Source: Couchioplanes caeruleus (GTDB taxonomy: Bacteria; Actinomycetota; Actinomycetes; Mycobacteriales; Micromonosporaceae). Taken from it: a stretch of DNA of 64,000 nt. The position numbers and the translations under genes were made by a program. How positions within the stretch are numbered: position 1 is the stretch's first letter; every line of letters starts with the position of its first letter. The notes beneath the pieces are model-generated. The model made no database searches. It was not told where the DNA came from and saw only the letters and a list, made by a program, of their open reading frames with translations. The stretch covers positions 3,468,501 to 3,532,500 of the forward strand of contig NZ_CP092183.1 of NCBI RefSeq assembly GCF_023499255.1, in the 5' to 3' direction. This document shows positions 52,801 through 61,490 of the stretch, piece by piece.

Positions 52801-55452
52801 GCGGTGGCCGAGCTCGAACGGGCGGGTGAAGCGGCGGGCGTACCAGGGCACCACGGTCCCGCACCGGCCGGCGGCGAACAGGGCGGCGGTGACCGTGGCG
52901 ACGCCGGCGGCCGAGGGCGATCCGGCGTCCATCGCGACCGCGCGGCCGCCGGTCAGGCCGGTCAGCAGGTGCCCGGGTCCCACCTCGACGAAGAGCCCGG
53001 CCCGGCACCGGTCCAGCGCCTGACGGAAGCGTACGGGCGCGGTGAGCTGACGGACGAGCAGCTCGACGGCGTCCTCGGCGGCGAACCAGTCGCCGGTGAC
53101 CGTCGAGACGAACCGGCGTTGCGCGGGACGCCACGGCACGGCTGCCGCCGCCTCCTTGAGCCGGTCCGCGGCCGCAGCCATCGCGGGGGAGTGGAACGCG
53201 TGCGCCACCGGCAGCAGACCCGCCCGGATCCCGGCCGCGGCCGCCCGCTCGAGGACCCGGCGCAGCTGCGCCCGGTCACCGGAGACGACCAGCTGCCGGG
53301 GGCCGTTGTCGGCGGCGACCACGACGTCGGTGCCGGCCAGCAGCGGGGTCAGCTCCTCCTCGGTGGCCTCGAGCGCGGCCATGCCGCCGGAGACGGGGTC
53401 GGCCTGTGCCATCGCCGCGCCACGGGTGCGGGCGAGGTCGTACGCCTCGTCCTCGTCCAGGGCGCCCGCCCAGACCAGGGCGCCCAGTTCGCCGAGGCTG
53501 TGCCCGACCGCCTCGTCCGCCTCGGCGCCGAGCGCGTCCAGCCAGCGCAGGCCGGCCAGGGTGGCGCGCAGGATCGCCGGCTGGGCGACGGCCGTGCCCA
53601 CCGGACCGCCCGGCGGGGCGGCCACCGGCAGCGCACCGGCGTACGCCGCCGGCACCTCGTCGAGCAGGTCCCCGAGCGCGCCCGCGTCCGGGTAGCAGGG
53701 CGCGGCCTGCCCGGGGAACAGCAACGCCACCCGCAGCCGGCCCTCGGCGAGGAACAGGCGCCGCGCCGGATCGACGATCTCCGGATCGCCGGCCGCCAGC
53801 CGGGTCAGCGCGTGCTCCGCGGCCGCCGCCAGCTCATTGGGTGAGGCCACCGCGGCGGCGAACCGCACCGGGGCGTCGGGTGGCTCGGTACGGGCCAGCC
53901 CCGCGCCCAGGTCGCCCAGCTCGGCGCGGGACATCGCGGCGGCCGCGTCCCGGACCGACGTCAGCTTCGCGGCCAGGGCCCGGCGATCGGCCCCGGTGCA
54001 GACGATCACCTCGTGGCTCGGGTGCCGCCCCGCGAGGTGCCGCTCGGCCGGGTGCAGCCGCCGTCCCGCGCCGCCCGGCCCGCCGAGGACGACGTGGGCG
54101 TTGATGCCGCCGAAGCCCATCGCGCTGACCCCGGCGTACCGCTCGCCGGCCGGCCACGGGCGCGCCTCGCCGAGGACCGTCAGGCTCGCCTCCGGCCCGC
54201 AGAGCAGCGGGTGCGGCTCGGCGCATCCCGTGGTGGGCGGCAGGACGCCGCGATGCACCGCCAGGGCCGCTTTGAGCAGGCCCGCCACCCCGGCCGCCGC
54301 CTTGGTGTGCCCGATGTTCGCCTTGATGCTGCCGAGGGCGGCCCGGCGCGGGGTCCGGCCGCGGACCTCCAGCAGCGCCCGCAGTTCCGTGCTGTCGCCG
54401 ACCTCGGTGCCCGTGCCGTGGCCCTCGATCAGGGCCGCCTCGGCGGGGTCGAGGCGGGCGTGCTCGTACGCGCGGCGCAGCGCGAGCAGCTGCCCGGCGG
54501 CCTCCGGCCGGATCAGGCCGCCGTGGCCGTCCGACGACGTGCCCCAGCCGAGCAGGTACGCGTACGCCCGCAGCCCGTGCCGCACGGCGAAGTCCTCGCG
54601 GCACAGCACCACCAGCCCGCACCCCTCGCCCGGCAGGAACCCGGTGGGCCGGCGGTCGTACACCCGCATCTCGTCGCGGGCCAGCGCCCCCGCCCGGGCG
54701 AACCCGACGAGCTCGAACGGGTCCAGGCTCAGATCCACCCCGCCGGCCAGCGCCACGTCGAGCCGCCCGGCGTCGACCGCGTCGGCGGCATGCGACACCG
54801 CCAGCAGCGACGAGGCGCAGGCCCCGTCCACCGTGTACCCGGTGCCGTGGAAGTCGAAGTGGTTGCAGATCCGCCCGGCGATCGTGTTCGACAGCGCGCC
54901 GGCCAGGGTCTCGTCGGTCGGCGCGGGGAACGGTTCCTTGTAGCGGCGCTCGACGGCCCGCAGCAGCGCCGCCCGGTCGTCGGGGCCCAGCGGGGATTCG
55001 GCCAGCGCGGCGAGCACGGTGCGGCGCACGTACGGCCACCGCGTGCGCAGCGCGGCCGCCCGGGAGAACTCACCGGTCAGCGAGTTGCCCAGGATCACGC
55101 CGACCCGGCTCGCGTCGAGGCCGTCGCCGTCCGGGAAGCCGGCGTCCGCGAGGGCGGCGGCGCTCACGTCCAGGGCGAGCCAGTGCGCGGTGTCCGCGGC
55201 GCGGTACGCCGGTCCCGCCACCCGGAAGCGTTGCCGGTCGAAGTGCCAGCCGGTGAGCAGCGCGGCGTGCGTGACGTAGGTCTGGTCGGCGCCGTCGCCG
55301 CCGTAGTCGGCCAGTGGCAGGCGCTCGGGCGGCATCCGGCGGAACGCGGCACGCCGCGCCATCACGCTCTGCCAGAGCCGGTCCGGCCCCGCGGCGTCGG
55401 GGTAGCGGCAGGCCAGGCCGACGACGGCGATGCGCCGGGACCCGGGCGTCAT
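49798..55452 (-). CDS. pksE: Iterative enediyne polyketide synthase (PKSE)
   Basis: The 1884-residue synthase shows the complete enediyne domain order. KS has Cys212 in VDGACASSLL, with His345 and His382. AT has GHSLGE around Ser652 and HAFHS at 751-755, a malonyl-type site. The ACP has DLHLSSL with Ser959 as probable phosphopantetheine site. KR has TGGAKGIGAE at 1186 and Tyr1329. DH has the YLDHHRIDG block near 1458. A C-terminal integrated phosphopantetheinyl transferase has Asp1791 in VDWE and WTAREALAK at 1829, with Arg where WxxKEA usually has Lys. It builds the polyene precursor. The ATG overlaps the unbU stop. Nine- versus ten-membered class cannot be decided by eye. Confidence 0.97.
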   Translation of the reverse strand: MTPGSRRIAVVGLACRYPDAAGPDRLWQSVMARRAAFRRMPPERLPLADYGGDGADQTYVTHAALLTGWHFDRQRFRVAGPAYRAADTAHWLALDVSAAALADAGFPDGDGLDASRVGVILGNSLTGEFSRAAALRTRWPYVRRTVLAALAESPLGPDDRAALLRAVERRYKEPFPAPTDETLAGALSNTIAGRICNHFDFHGTGYTVDGACASSLLAVSHAADAVDAGRLDVALAGGVDLSLDPFELVGFARAGALARDEMRVYDRRPTGFLPGEGCGLVVLCREDFAVRHGLRAYAYLLGWGTSSDGHGGLIRPEAAGQLLALRRAYEHARLDPAEAALIEGHGTGTEVGDSTELRALLEVRGRTPRRAALGSIKANIGHTKAAAGVAGLLKAALAVHRGVLPPTTGCAEPHPLLCGPEASLTVLGEARPWPAGERYAGVSAMGFGGINAHVVLGGPGGAGRRLHPAERHLAGRHPSHEVIVCTGADRRALAAKLTSVRDAAAAMSRAELGDLGAGLARTEPPDAPVRFAAAVASPNELAAAAEHALTRLAAGDPEIVDPARRLFLAEGRLRVALLFPGQAAPCYPDAGALGDLLDEVPAAYAGALPVAAPPGGPVGTAVAQPAILRATLAGLRWLDALGAEADEAVGHSLGELGALVWAGALDEDEAYDLARTRGAAMAQADPVSGGMAALEATEEELTPLLAGTDVVVAADNGPRQLVVSGDRAQLRRVLERAAAAGIRAGLLPVAHAFHSPAMAAAADRLKEAAAAVPWRPAQRRFVSTVTGDWFAAEDAVELLVRQLTAPVRFRQALDRCRAGLFVEVGPGHLLTGLTGGRAVAMDAGSPSAAGVATVTAALFAAGRCGTVVPWYARRFTRPFELGHRPDVLVGACETAVPEVDAAAVDDAVPEPADTVQPRPADEEAEPLAATVAAVADACELDPAAVPSGARLLADLHLSSLLVGRLAGDVAARLGRAMPAAPLSLATATVAELAEVVAALPAADTAEPPVAGVAGWVRAFAPRRLAEPRPAGPGVPRTWEIVGDLARHPLGTAIREAFRDEPGGTRTRLIALPPGLDATPLPELVSALQRGIADGLPVVVLHHGGVGAALGRSLAAERPDAAVLVVETAPDRHGIALAAAEARRPPADYAEVGYDTDGARTVPVLAPLTAPDAGPLPAGAGELCVVTGGAKGIGAECAVALAEATGAHLALLGRSPESDEAVRATLRRVAAAGSPVTYHRVDVADAAAVTATMTALRREHGPVRMLLHAAGINVPVRIPGLTPDALAQAVAVKVTGFDTVLAAIDVSRLRCAVAFSSLIARIGLPGEAHYAVANEWLARRCADLAVAEPGVRWLAVEWSAWSGAGMGVGLGVLDSLSRQGLSPIPPAEATAWLLRLLGGVPTPPVVVVAGRTPAAPTLRWCGADAGPPGGRFLAEPLTATPGVEVVAGAGLSLGTDPYLDHHRIDGTVVLPAVFGLEAMAQAAAVVHRDAPRVFCDVALTRPVTVPEREPRTVRTAALAREDGTVDVALRSDETGFAADHFRARYGVTAPDPPEAAPGEPLTGPLLPARHLYGPLFFHGPRFRRVAGYQAVAARRCVAVVDADPRGRWFGEFLDQRLELGDPGVRDAFLHLLQVCVPGRRVLPTGAGRIRMIRRPQGRLTVHARQRAESDDGYVFDLLVLDADGTPVEQWSGLALRAVGAVEPGPWPVEVVGALLARDLSRRAAYRDVDLAVARGDREDPGRTAAVAGWLAGAPATHAADGRLVGTGPGTVSASHLGAYVLVGAGPGRVAVDWEAVGGAPAPLGAADRELADQLARLAGTDPHGAGYRVWTAREALAKLGRPAGDPLLLTDDPGTLVSGRYTLAGRVLDTTAGRVAICAGVGELP

Positions 55453-56414
55453 CTGACCGGTACGGCCGTGCGCCCGCCGACGGTCGCCACGGCCGGCGCG
55501 GTGGCCTCGGCCTGGCGGCCCGGCTCGGCGCGCCCGGCGCCGCGCAGCGATCGCGCCCAGGTGAGCACGAAGCGACCGGCGCAGACGATGGTGAGCGCGT
55601 AGAACAGGCCGAAGGTGATGCCGGCGACCACCAGCGCGCCGTAGACGAGCGCGGTGGTGAGCCCGAACACCACCTGGTCCCGCGGCCGGCCCGGGGTCGT
55701 GCCGGGGTCGGTGATCATGTAGTTGGTGAACAGGATGAACGCGACGCCGGTCATGGTCAGCAGCGCGGAGGCGGGCGCGTGGCCGAACAACAGCGCCCGC
55801 AGCACCGCCTGCAGCACGAAGCCGCCGGCCCAGGCGGCGATCAGCGGCATCCGGCCGGTGAGCCTGCCGTTGATCATCGAGCCGGCGACCAGGATCGCGC
55901 CCGGCAGCAGCCAGTCGACGACCGAGCCGACGTTCTCGGTGAACTCGTACGGTGGCGCGATGGCGACGCTCGTGCTGAACAGCACCAGGGTGGCGCTGAT
56001 GCCGAGGTTGCTCGGGTTGAACAGGTGCCGGGGCTGACCGCCGATCCGCAGGCGCAGCACGTACTTGCCGCAGATCGCCACGGTCACCGCGAACACCGTC
56101 GGCAGCAGGCGCTGGTTGCCGTAGAGCAGCATCGCGCAGGCCAGCGCCGCGATGTGCGCGGGCAGCAGGAACGTCACGAGGTTGCCGGGCGAGCCGCCGT
56201 AGCGCACCGGGCGCCCGTGCCCGCGGGCGTCCACCCACTCCAGCAGCAGGCTCAGGGCGTACGCCGTCAGCAGCGCCACGACCGGCGTGAGGTACGCCTG
56301 CTCGAAGCCGAGCAGCAGGTGTCCCACGACGGTGAACACCGTGATCGACACGGCGAACCGGCGGAGCGCCGTGATGCCCTTCGGGGTCCGGTTGGGAATG
56401 GTCGGTTGCGCCAT
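55449..56414 (-). CDS. unbU: Enediyne core membrane protein (UnbU / E5, RnfD-like)
   Basis: A 321-residue integral membrane protein with about nine or ten helices, including YLTPVVALLTAYALSLLLEW and GVAFILFTNYMITDPGTTPG. It resembles the RnfD/NqrB membrane subunit fold, including the HLFNPSNLGISATLVLF block and the TDPGTTP loop. UnbU is one of five genes always present in enediyne loci; its biochemical role is unsettled. GGAG lies 8 nt before ATG 56414. It follows unbV by 25 nt and overlaps pksE by ATGA. Confidence 0.94.
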   Translation of the reverse strand: MAQPTIPNRTPKGITALRRFAVSITVFTVVGHLLLGFEQAYLTPVVALLTAYALSLLLEWVDARGHGRPVRYGGSPGNLVTFLLPAHIAALACAMLLYGNQRLLPTVFAVTVAICGKYVLRLRIGGQPRHLFNPSNLGISATLVLFSTSVAIAPPYEFTENVGSVVDWLLPGAILVAGSMINGRLTGRMPLIAAWAGGFVLQAVLRALLFGHAPASALLTMTGVAFILFTNYMITDPGTTPGRPRDQVVFGLTTALVYGALVVAGITFGLFYALTIVCAGRFVLTWARSLRGAGRAEPGRQAEATAPAVATVGGRTAVPVR

Positions 56415-56439
56415 CGGAAGGCTCCTCGGCTCTGTCCCG

Positions 56440-58329
56440 TCACGCCAGCACGAGGTCGTGCCAGCCGGGGGAGAGGGACGTGGTGGTGGTGTGCGGGCCG
56501 GACGCGTCACGCCACGTGACCGTGACCGGGACCGGCGTGCCCGCTGCGGCGCCCAGCCCGAAGAGCAGCTCCGGGCCGTTGACGCCGGTGTGGCCGTTGG
56601 CGGGGAACAGCTGCTGGCGCAGGACCCTGCCGTCGGCGCGGGTGACGGTGACCGCGGCGCCGATCGCCGGCCGCGGGTGACCGCCCGGCGCGGCGGCCGG
56701 CAGCAGCGGGCGCAGCCCGAGGTACGCCCCGGCCGGCCCGGTGTTGCGCAGGAACTGCGACCGGGCCCACTGGTTCGCGATGAGCACGTCGGCGCGGCCG
56801 TCGTGGTCGACGTCGGCGACGGCGATGCCGCGGCTCGGTCCCGCGTTCGCGATGCCCAGACGCTCGCCGATGTCGACGTAGCGCCCGTCGGCGTCGCGGA
56901 CGAGGAACGGGTCGCGCTGGTGCCCGGCGATGTCGGTGCCCGGCCCGAAGTTCGGCCACGCCCACGGGAAGCGCAGCACGTCGTCGTTGGTCATGGCCAG
57001 CTCCTGCAGCTGCGGCCAGTCGTTGCCCCGGCCGGCGACGAAGCCGACCGCCTGGATCAGCTCGTCGGTGCCGTCGTTGTCGAAGTCGGCCGCCTTGACG
57101 TCCCAGCCCCAGCCGCTGCGCGACAGCCCGAGCGGCTCGCTGCGGTCCGTGTACGGGGCCGGCCGCCCCCGGATCGGGCCGGTGCCGGTGCTCACGTACG
57201 CGAAGTTGCTCTCCTGCAGCCCCCACTGTGTGGTGATGTTGCTGACCACGATGTCGGGCCGGCCGTCGGCGTTGAGGTCGGGGAAGGCCACGCCCATGCT
57301 CTTGAAGGAGTCGTTGCCGATCACCTTCGACTTCGGCATGCTCGCCGAGCGCCGCCCGCGCAGCTCGGTGAACGCGATGTGCCCCGGCGTGGACCGGTTG
57401 TCCAGCAGGTGGTCGCGGCCGAAGTCGTTCGCCGTGTACAGCTCGGGCAGGCCGTCGCCGTCGAGGTCCTGAGCGCCGAAGGCCAGCGTCCACGACCGCG
57501 CCTGGTCGTCCGGGAACGCCGCGGAGGCGTCGGCGTAGCGCGGGAGCGGCACCGGCCCGGTGCGGTCGACGTGGTCCAGGCGCAGGATCCGGTTGCGGCC
57601 GCCGTTGGTGGCGTTCGACATCGAGTCCTGCATCCGGATGAGCGGGTCGTCGTGCGCGCTCGCGTCGAGCACCCGGGCGCCGTCCGGGAAGTAGTTGCCG
57701 ATGAGCAGGTCGAGGTGCCCGTCGCCGTCGAGGTCGGCGAGGTCGGCGGTGGTGCTGTTCCAGATCTCGCCGGAGCCGCCGGTGACGTCGAAGGCCCGGA
57801 ACGCGGTGGCCGCGAGCGTGGTTCCCGGCACCCGCAGGAACGCCAGCGGCGTGCGGCCCCAGAAGTAGACCAGCACGTCGGTGAGGCCGTCCTCGTTGAG
57901 GTCGCCCGGCATGCAGCCCATCGGGGCGACGGCCGCGGGCACGTTCCCCGGTGGGCCCGGCACCAGCGGGAAGGCGGCGTACCGGGCGCCGGTGCCGGGA
58001 GCCGGGAGGACCGTCACCGCGTCGTCGCGCGGGTCGACCAGGCACACGTCGTCGGGCCGGGCGTTGCCGTCGAGGTCGGCGAGGCCCGCCGACGCGCCCA
58101 CGGCGGAGATCCAGGCCCGGATGTGCCGCAGGGCGGGCTCCACGGCCCGTTCGGTACGCGCCGCGGGCGGATCGCCGTTGACGTCGGTGATCGCCCAGGA
58201 GAACCGCCGTGCCAGCGCGTCCGGGTCGCCCGCGGCGGCCGGTGCCCGGGTGGCCCAGCCGACGCCCACGCACAGCGCGATCGCCAGGGCGGGGGCCAGG
58301 GCCGGGCGCAGGTCCCACCGGCGGCTCAT
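56440..58329 (-). CDS. unbV: Enediyne core protein UnbV / E4 (VCBS-ASPIC repeat protein)
   Basis: The 629-residue product has an N-terminal signal-like helix (LAPALAIALCVGVGWATRAPAAAG) and multiple FG-GAP/VCBS calcium-binding loops: DLNEDGLTD, DLDGDGHLD, DLDGDGLPE, DLNADGRPD, DFDNDGTDE and DVDHDGRAD. Together they form a beta-propeller. The C-terminal ASPIC/UnbV domain is at GAAVTVTRADGRVLRQQLFPANGHTGVNGPELLFGLG. It is probably exported or periplasm-facing. UnbV proteins are a hallmark of enediyne cassettes, but their function remains unclear. The ATG overlaps the unbL stop (ATGA). Confidence 0.95.
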   Translation of the reverse strand: MSRRWDLRPALAPALAIALCVGVGWATRAPAAAGDPDALARRFSWAITDVNGDPPAARTERAVEPALRHIRAWISAVGASAGLADLDGNARPDDVCLVDPRDDAVTVLPAPGTGARYAAFPLVPGPPGNVPAAVAPMGCMPGDLNEDGLTDVLVYFWGRTPLAFLRVPGTTLAATAFRAFDVTGGSGEIWNSTTADLADLDGDGHLDLLIGNYFPDGARVLDASAHDDPLIRMQDSMSNATNGGRNRILRLDHVDRTGPVPLPRYADASAAFPDDQARSWTLAFGAQDLDGDGLPELYTANDFGRDHLLDNRSTPGHIAFTELRGRRSASMPKSKVIGNDSFKSMGVAFPDLNADGRPDIVVSNITTQWGLQESNFAYVSTGTGPIRGRPAPYTDRSEPLGLSRSGWGWDVKAADFDNDGTDELIQAVGFVAGRGNDWPQLQELAMTNDDVLRFPWAWPNFGPGTDIAGHQRDPFLVRDADGRYVDIGERLGIANAGPSRGIAVADVDHDGRADVLIANQWARSQFLRNTGPAGAYLGLRPLLPAAAPGGHPRPAIGAAVTVTRADGRVLRQQLFPANGHTGVNGPELLFGLGAAAGTPVPVTVTWRDASGPHTTTTSLSPGWHDLVLA

Positions 58330-59303
58330 GACGGCCTGCCCGGCTGCACCGCGGCGGCCGTCGCCTGGACGCGCTGCCGCCAGGCCCGGTAGTCCTCGGC
58401 GCCGGCGCCCGGCCGGTCCAGCCCGCGCCGCGCGTCCCACGTCCACCCGGCCGCCCGCTCCGGCGAACCCCCGGTGAGAACCTCGGCCGCCACCGCGGCG
58501 TGCGGCGGGGTGTACGCGCACAGCCGCCACGCCTCGGCGCCGAACGCGCAGCCCTGGGCCAGGGCGTCCCGGTGGCCGGCGGCGCGGTCGTACAGCTCGG
58601 CGTAGACCGGGTCGTCGACCCCGCCGGCGTAGGTCGCGGCGAGCGCCACCCCGCTCCACGCGTCGCCGCGGTGCCGGACGGGCAACGCTGCCACCGACGC
58701 GGCGACGGCCGACGGGTCGCCGCAGGCGCGGAACCACAGCGCCCGTCCGAAGCCCTGGTAGCGGATGTCGCAGGTGGCGGGGCAGGTGCCCGGGTGGTCG
58801 CTCCAGCGGTTCAGGGCGCGGGGTGAGGCGAAGAACGCCGTGCAGAAGCCCATCCCGTCGTACGCCAGCCAGCGCAGCAGGGGCGCCCCGGCCCCGGTCC
58901 GGCCGAGCCGGCCGCGGCGCAGCTTCGCCAGCGCCCAGCCGGCGCCCACGTGGATCAGATAGGCGTAGCGGTCGTCGTGCGCGGTGTGCAGCGCGGCCGA
59001 TCGGGGTGCGCCGGCCGGACGCAGGCTGTCGAGCAGCACGGCCGCCATGGCCGCACCCTCGGCGGCGAACCCGCGCCGTCCGGCCGGTACGGCGGACAGA
59101 TCCGGCGGCTCGCCGGGCCGGGTGGCCAGCTCGGCGTGATAGCCGTCGAGGAAGGTCCGGGCCGCCGCCTCGAGGACCGTACGCGTCCGCGCGGGCCCGG
59201 TGCGGAAACCGCGGCGCTCGAAGTCCACCATCGACGGCGGCAGGCGCAGCAGCCGCCGCCAACCGGGCGCGGTCGCCGTCGCGAGCACTTCGGAGCCGGC
59301 CAT
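58326..59303 (-). CDS. unbL: Enediyne core protein UnbL / E3 (DUF1702)
   Basis: The 325-residue protein starts with the family-typical LRLPPSMVDFERRGF, followed by LDGYHAEL, AFAAEGAAMA-like and LIHVGAGWALAKL blocks, and YDGMGFCTAFF, CDIRYQGFGRALWF. These are DUF1702/UnbL features. It has no signal peptide. AGGGAGG lies before ATG 59303, and it is the first gene of the unbL-unbV-unbU-pksE-tebC operon. UnbL is required for enediyne formation in studied systems, though the reaction is not assigned. Upstream lies a 166-bp divergent region shared with the MerR gene; no convincing copy of the shared promoter faces unbL. Confidence 0.94.
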   Translation of the reverse strand: MAGSEVLATATAPGWRRLLRLPPSMVDFERRGFRTGPARTRTVLEAAARTFLDGYHAELATRPGEPPDLSAVPAGRRGFAAEGAAMAAVLLDSLRPAGAPRSAALHTAHDDRYAYLIHVGAGWALAKLRRGRLGRTGAGAPLLRWLAYDGMGFCTAFFASPRALNRWSDHPGTCPATCDIRYQGFGRALWFRACGDPSAVAASVAALPVRHRGDAWSGVALAATYAGGVDDPVYAELYDRAAGHRDALAQGCAFGAEAWRLCAYTPPHAAVAAEVLTGGSPERAAGWTWDARRGLDRPGAGAEDYRAWRQRVQATAAAVQPGRPS

Positions 59304-59387
59304 GCGCGCCTCCCTGGGGTGCGGAAATGCGGGAAGCCTCGCAAACCCCGGTTGAGCACTTCTGTACTCGGCTATACGCCGGCTGGA

Positions 59388-59429
59388 CCCAAACGCCGAG
59401 AAGAATGTGCCGTTGCCGCGTCGTACCCT
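59388..59429 (+). promoter_or_regulatory. Shared-module promoter of the MerR-type regulator
   Basis: CCCAAACGCCGAGAAG (59388-59403), 20 nt, then TACCCT (59424-59429). It lies in the divergent unbL/MerR region and suggests that the MerR gene is part of the same regulon, or autoregulated. Confidence 0.65.
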
Positions 59430-59469
59430 GAGGTCGCGGCGCCTCCCGGCACCAGCTGGCGGTGAGAGC

Positions 59470-60120
59470 ATGCGGATCGGTGAACTGTCGCGGCGGAGCG
59501 GCATCGTGATTCCGACCATCAAGTACTACCTGCGCACGGGCCTTCTCCCGCCGGGGGTGCCGAGGGCGCGCAACCAGGCCGACTACGGGCCCGGCCACCT
59601 GCGCCGGCTGAACGTGGTCGACGCCCTGCTCCGGGTCGGCGGCATGAGCGTTCCCGGGGTGCACGCCGTGCTCGCCGCGATCGACGACACCGCGACGTCC
59701 CCGGCCGGCCTGATCACCGCCGTCGAGGAGGCTGTCTCGGCGCGGCACCCCCGCGGCGTGGACGAGCGGTACGCAACCGCCGGCGCCCGGGTCGCCGCAA
59801 CGCTGGACCGGCAGGGCTGGCACCCACCGGGTACGGCCCTGCGGGAGCGGCTGACCGAGGCGTGCGCGGTGGCGGACGTCCTCGACCTCACCGACCTGTG
59901 GCCGGTGCTCGACCGGTACGCGGCGACCGCGGCCGAGGCCGCCGGGAACGACCTGGCCGTGCTGTGGACGTACGCGACCCGCAGGCAGCTGGACCGCGAC
60001 CCGGCGGACCCGGTGCTGCGGGAGGCCGTCGTCGTGGTGGCCGTGCTCGGCGCGGTCGTGCAGTCCGTCATGACCGGCATCGCGCGGCACGAGGCGCTGC
60101 GGCAGCTGCTCGCGGAGTAG
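59470..60120 (+). CDS. MerR-family transcriptional regulator
   Basis: The 216-residue protein begins with a MerR winged helix (MRIGELSRRSGIVIPTIKYYLRTGLLPPG, then YGPGHLRRLNVVDALLRVGGMSV). The C-terminal ~130 residues are helical and lack the Cys/His metal-binding loop of metal sensors. They are a separate ligand-sensing type I cannot name. It is divergent from the enediyne core operon and convergent with the aminotransferase gene, ending 9 nt from it. It is a good candidate regulator of the core operon, since MerR proteins often act on the divergent promoter. Confidence 0.88.
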   Translation: MRIGELSRRSGIVIPTIKYYLRTGLLPPGVPRARNQADYGPGHLRRLNVVDALLRVGGMSVPGVHAVLAAIDDTATSPAGLITAVEEAVSARHPRGVDERYATAGARVAATLDRQGWHPPGTALRERLTEACAVADVLDLTDLWPVLDRYAATAAEAAGNDLAVLWTYATRRQLDRDPADPVLREAVVVVAVLGAVVQSVMTGIARHEALRQLLAE

Positions 60121-60128
60121 CCGGCCGG

Positions 60129-61490
60129 TCAGGGCCCGAGGAGCTCGTGGAAGAGCGCGATGCGGCGGCCGGAGAGCGGCACGGTGAGGCGCAGCTGACC
60201 CGGCCGGGACGGCGTGAGGCCGCGGATGCCCCGGTCGGCGAGGAGGCGCCCCTGCGAGCCGTCCCCGTCGTGGATCACGACCCACGGGACGTCCTCGTGC
60301 CCGGGTACGACGGTCAGCCCGGCCTCGGCCAGGCGCCGGGTGAACGGCGGCTTCACCGCCCGGATCCGGGCCCGCAGGCCCTTCAGCACGTCCCCCGCGG
60401 CCAGCATGCCCAGCGCGGCCCGCAGCGCGAGTTCGCTGATCTGCAGCGGCGTCATCAGCTCGCGGACCCGGGCCTCCAGGCCGGGCGAGGCGACCGCGAA
60501 CCCCGCCCGCAGGCCACCCCACGAGTACGCCTTCGTGAACCCGCGCAGCACCACGAGGTTGCCGGCGCCGGCGGCCACCGTGACCGCGCTGCCACCCGGC
60601 CCGAGGTACGGCGCGGCGCTCTCGTCGACCACGAGGGCCGGCACGGCGTGGGACGCGGCCACGATCTCGTCGAGCGCGTACGGCCGCCCGCTGAACCCGG
60701 GCTGGTCGAGAAGCAGCAGATCGGGACGGGTACGGGCGATCTCGCCGAGCAGCGGCGCGGCCGGCTCGGACATCACGTGGACCGTCGCGCCCCGGCGCAC
60801 CGCCAGCGCCGGCAGGTCCGGGTGGGCGTACGCGGGGGTGAGCACGACGCCTCCCTCGGCCAGGTCGGCGAGGTCGCGCAGCAGGCCGCTCACGCCCGCG
60901 CCGAAGAACAGCCGTTCCGCCGGGACGGTACGGCCGAAGAAGCGGCTGACCACCGGCGCACCGCGGCGGCTGCCGAACGGATCGTCCACCGGGTAGTGCC
61001 CGGCCGCATCGGCGTCGAAAGCCCCGTCCGAGGCGAGGTCCGCCCACACCTCCGCGGGCGACGGGTCCATCCACTCCGCCTCGTCGTCGGCGTACCGCAG
61101 GTCCAGGCGGATGCCGGGCATCTCTTCGCCCCAGGCGGTCACCGCCAACGCCTCCGGCGGCGCCGGCAGTGGACGCGCGACGAGGCGTACGCCCTCGCCG
61201 GCGGGCTCGGTGTGCTCCACGGCGTAGCCGGCGCAGCGGACCAGCGCCGCGAGGTCCGCGGGGCACCGGAGCCGCTGCTCGACGATCAGGACGCCCGTGG
61301 GGCTCATCGCGCGCCGGATGTCGCCGAGCAGGCGCCGGTGGGCGGCCTCGCGACCCGGTGGGGGCCAGTCCGCGCAGACGACCGTGCCGGCACCCGCGAG
61401 GTCCGGCGCCGTACCGCCGGGGCCGGCCCGGACGACGCGGCCGCTGCCGTGGCGCGCCACGAACGCGCCCAGGTCGTCGTCCGTGCTCAC
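60129..61490 (-). CDS. Class I/II PLP aminotransferase fused to a partial methyltransferase-like N-terminus
   Basis: The 453-residue protein carries a HisC/class I aminotransferase domain from about residue 110: FFGAGVSGLLRDLADL, VVDESAAPYLGPGG, and the PLP-lysine block VVLRGFTKAYSWGGLRAG with Lys320. The first ~108 residues (VVCADWPPPG, RRLLGDIRRAMSPTGVLIVE, LAALVRCAGYAVEHTEPAGEG) look like the second half of a Rossmann methyltransferase and lack the GxGxG SAM loop. The GTG at 61490 overlaps the VOC stop (GTGA), so the whole fusion is translated. It could install an amino group or use an amino-acid-like substrate. Confidence 0.82.
   Translation of the reverse strand: MSTDDDLGAFVARHGSGRVVRAGPGGTAPDLAGAGTVVCADWPPPGREAAHRRLLGDIRRAMSPTGVLIVEQRLRCPADLAALVRCAGYAVEHTEPAGEGVRLVARPLPAPPEALAVTAWGEEMPGIRLDLRYADDEAEWMDPSPAEVWADLASDGAFDADAAGHYPVDDPFGSRRGAPVVSRFFGRTVPAERLFFGAGVSGLLRDLADLAEGGVVLTPAYAHPDLPALAVRRGATVHVMSEPAAPLLGEIARTRPDLLLLDQPGFSGRPYALDEIVAASHAVPALVVDESAAPYLGPGGSAVTVAAGAGNLVVLRGFTKAYSWGGLRAGFAVASPGLEARVRELMTPLQISELALRAALGMLAAGDVLKGLRARIRAVKPPFTRRLAEAGLTVVPGHEDVPWVVIHDGDGSQGRLLADRGIRGLTPSRPGQLRLTVPLSGRRIALFHELLGP

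Noticed and set aside
49987-53844. A 1285-codon plus-strand frame opposite pksE
   Set aside because: Antisense shadow of a PKS with all active-site motifs in the correct frame.
59359-59374. Possible minus-strand copy facing unbL
   Set aside because: Only the AGAAG end fits (TAGCCGAGTACAGAAG) and no hexamer is at the right distance; the promoter of the core operon is left unassigned.
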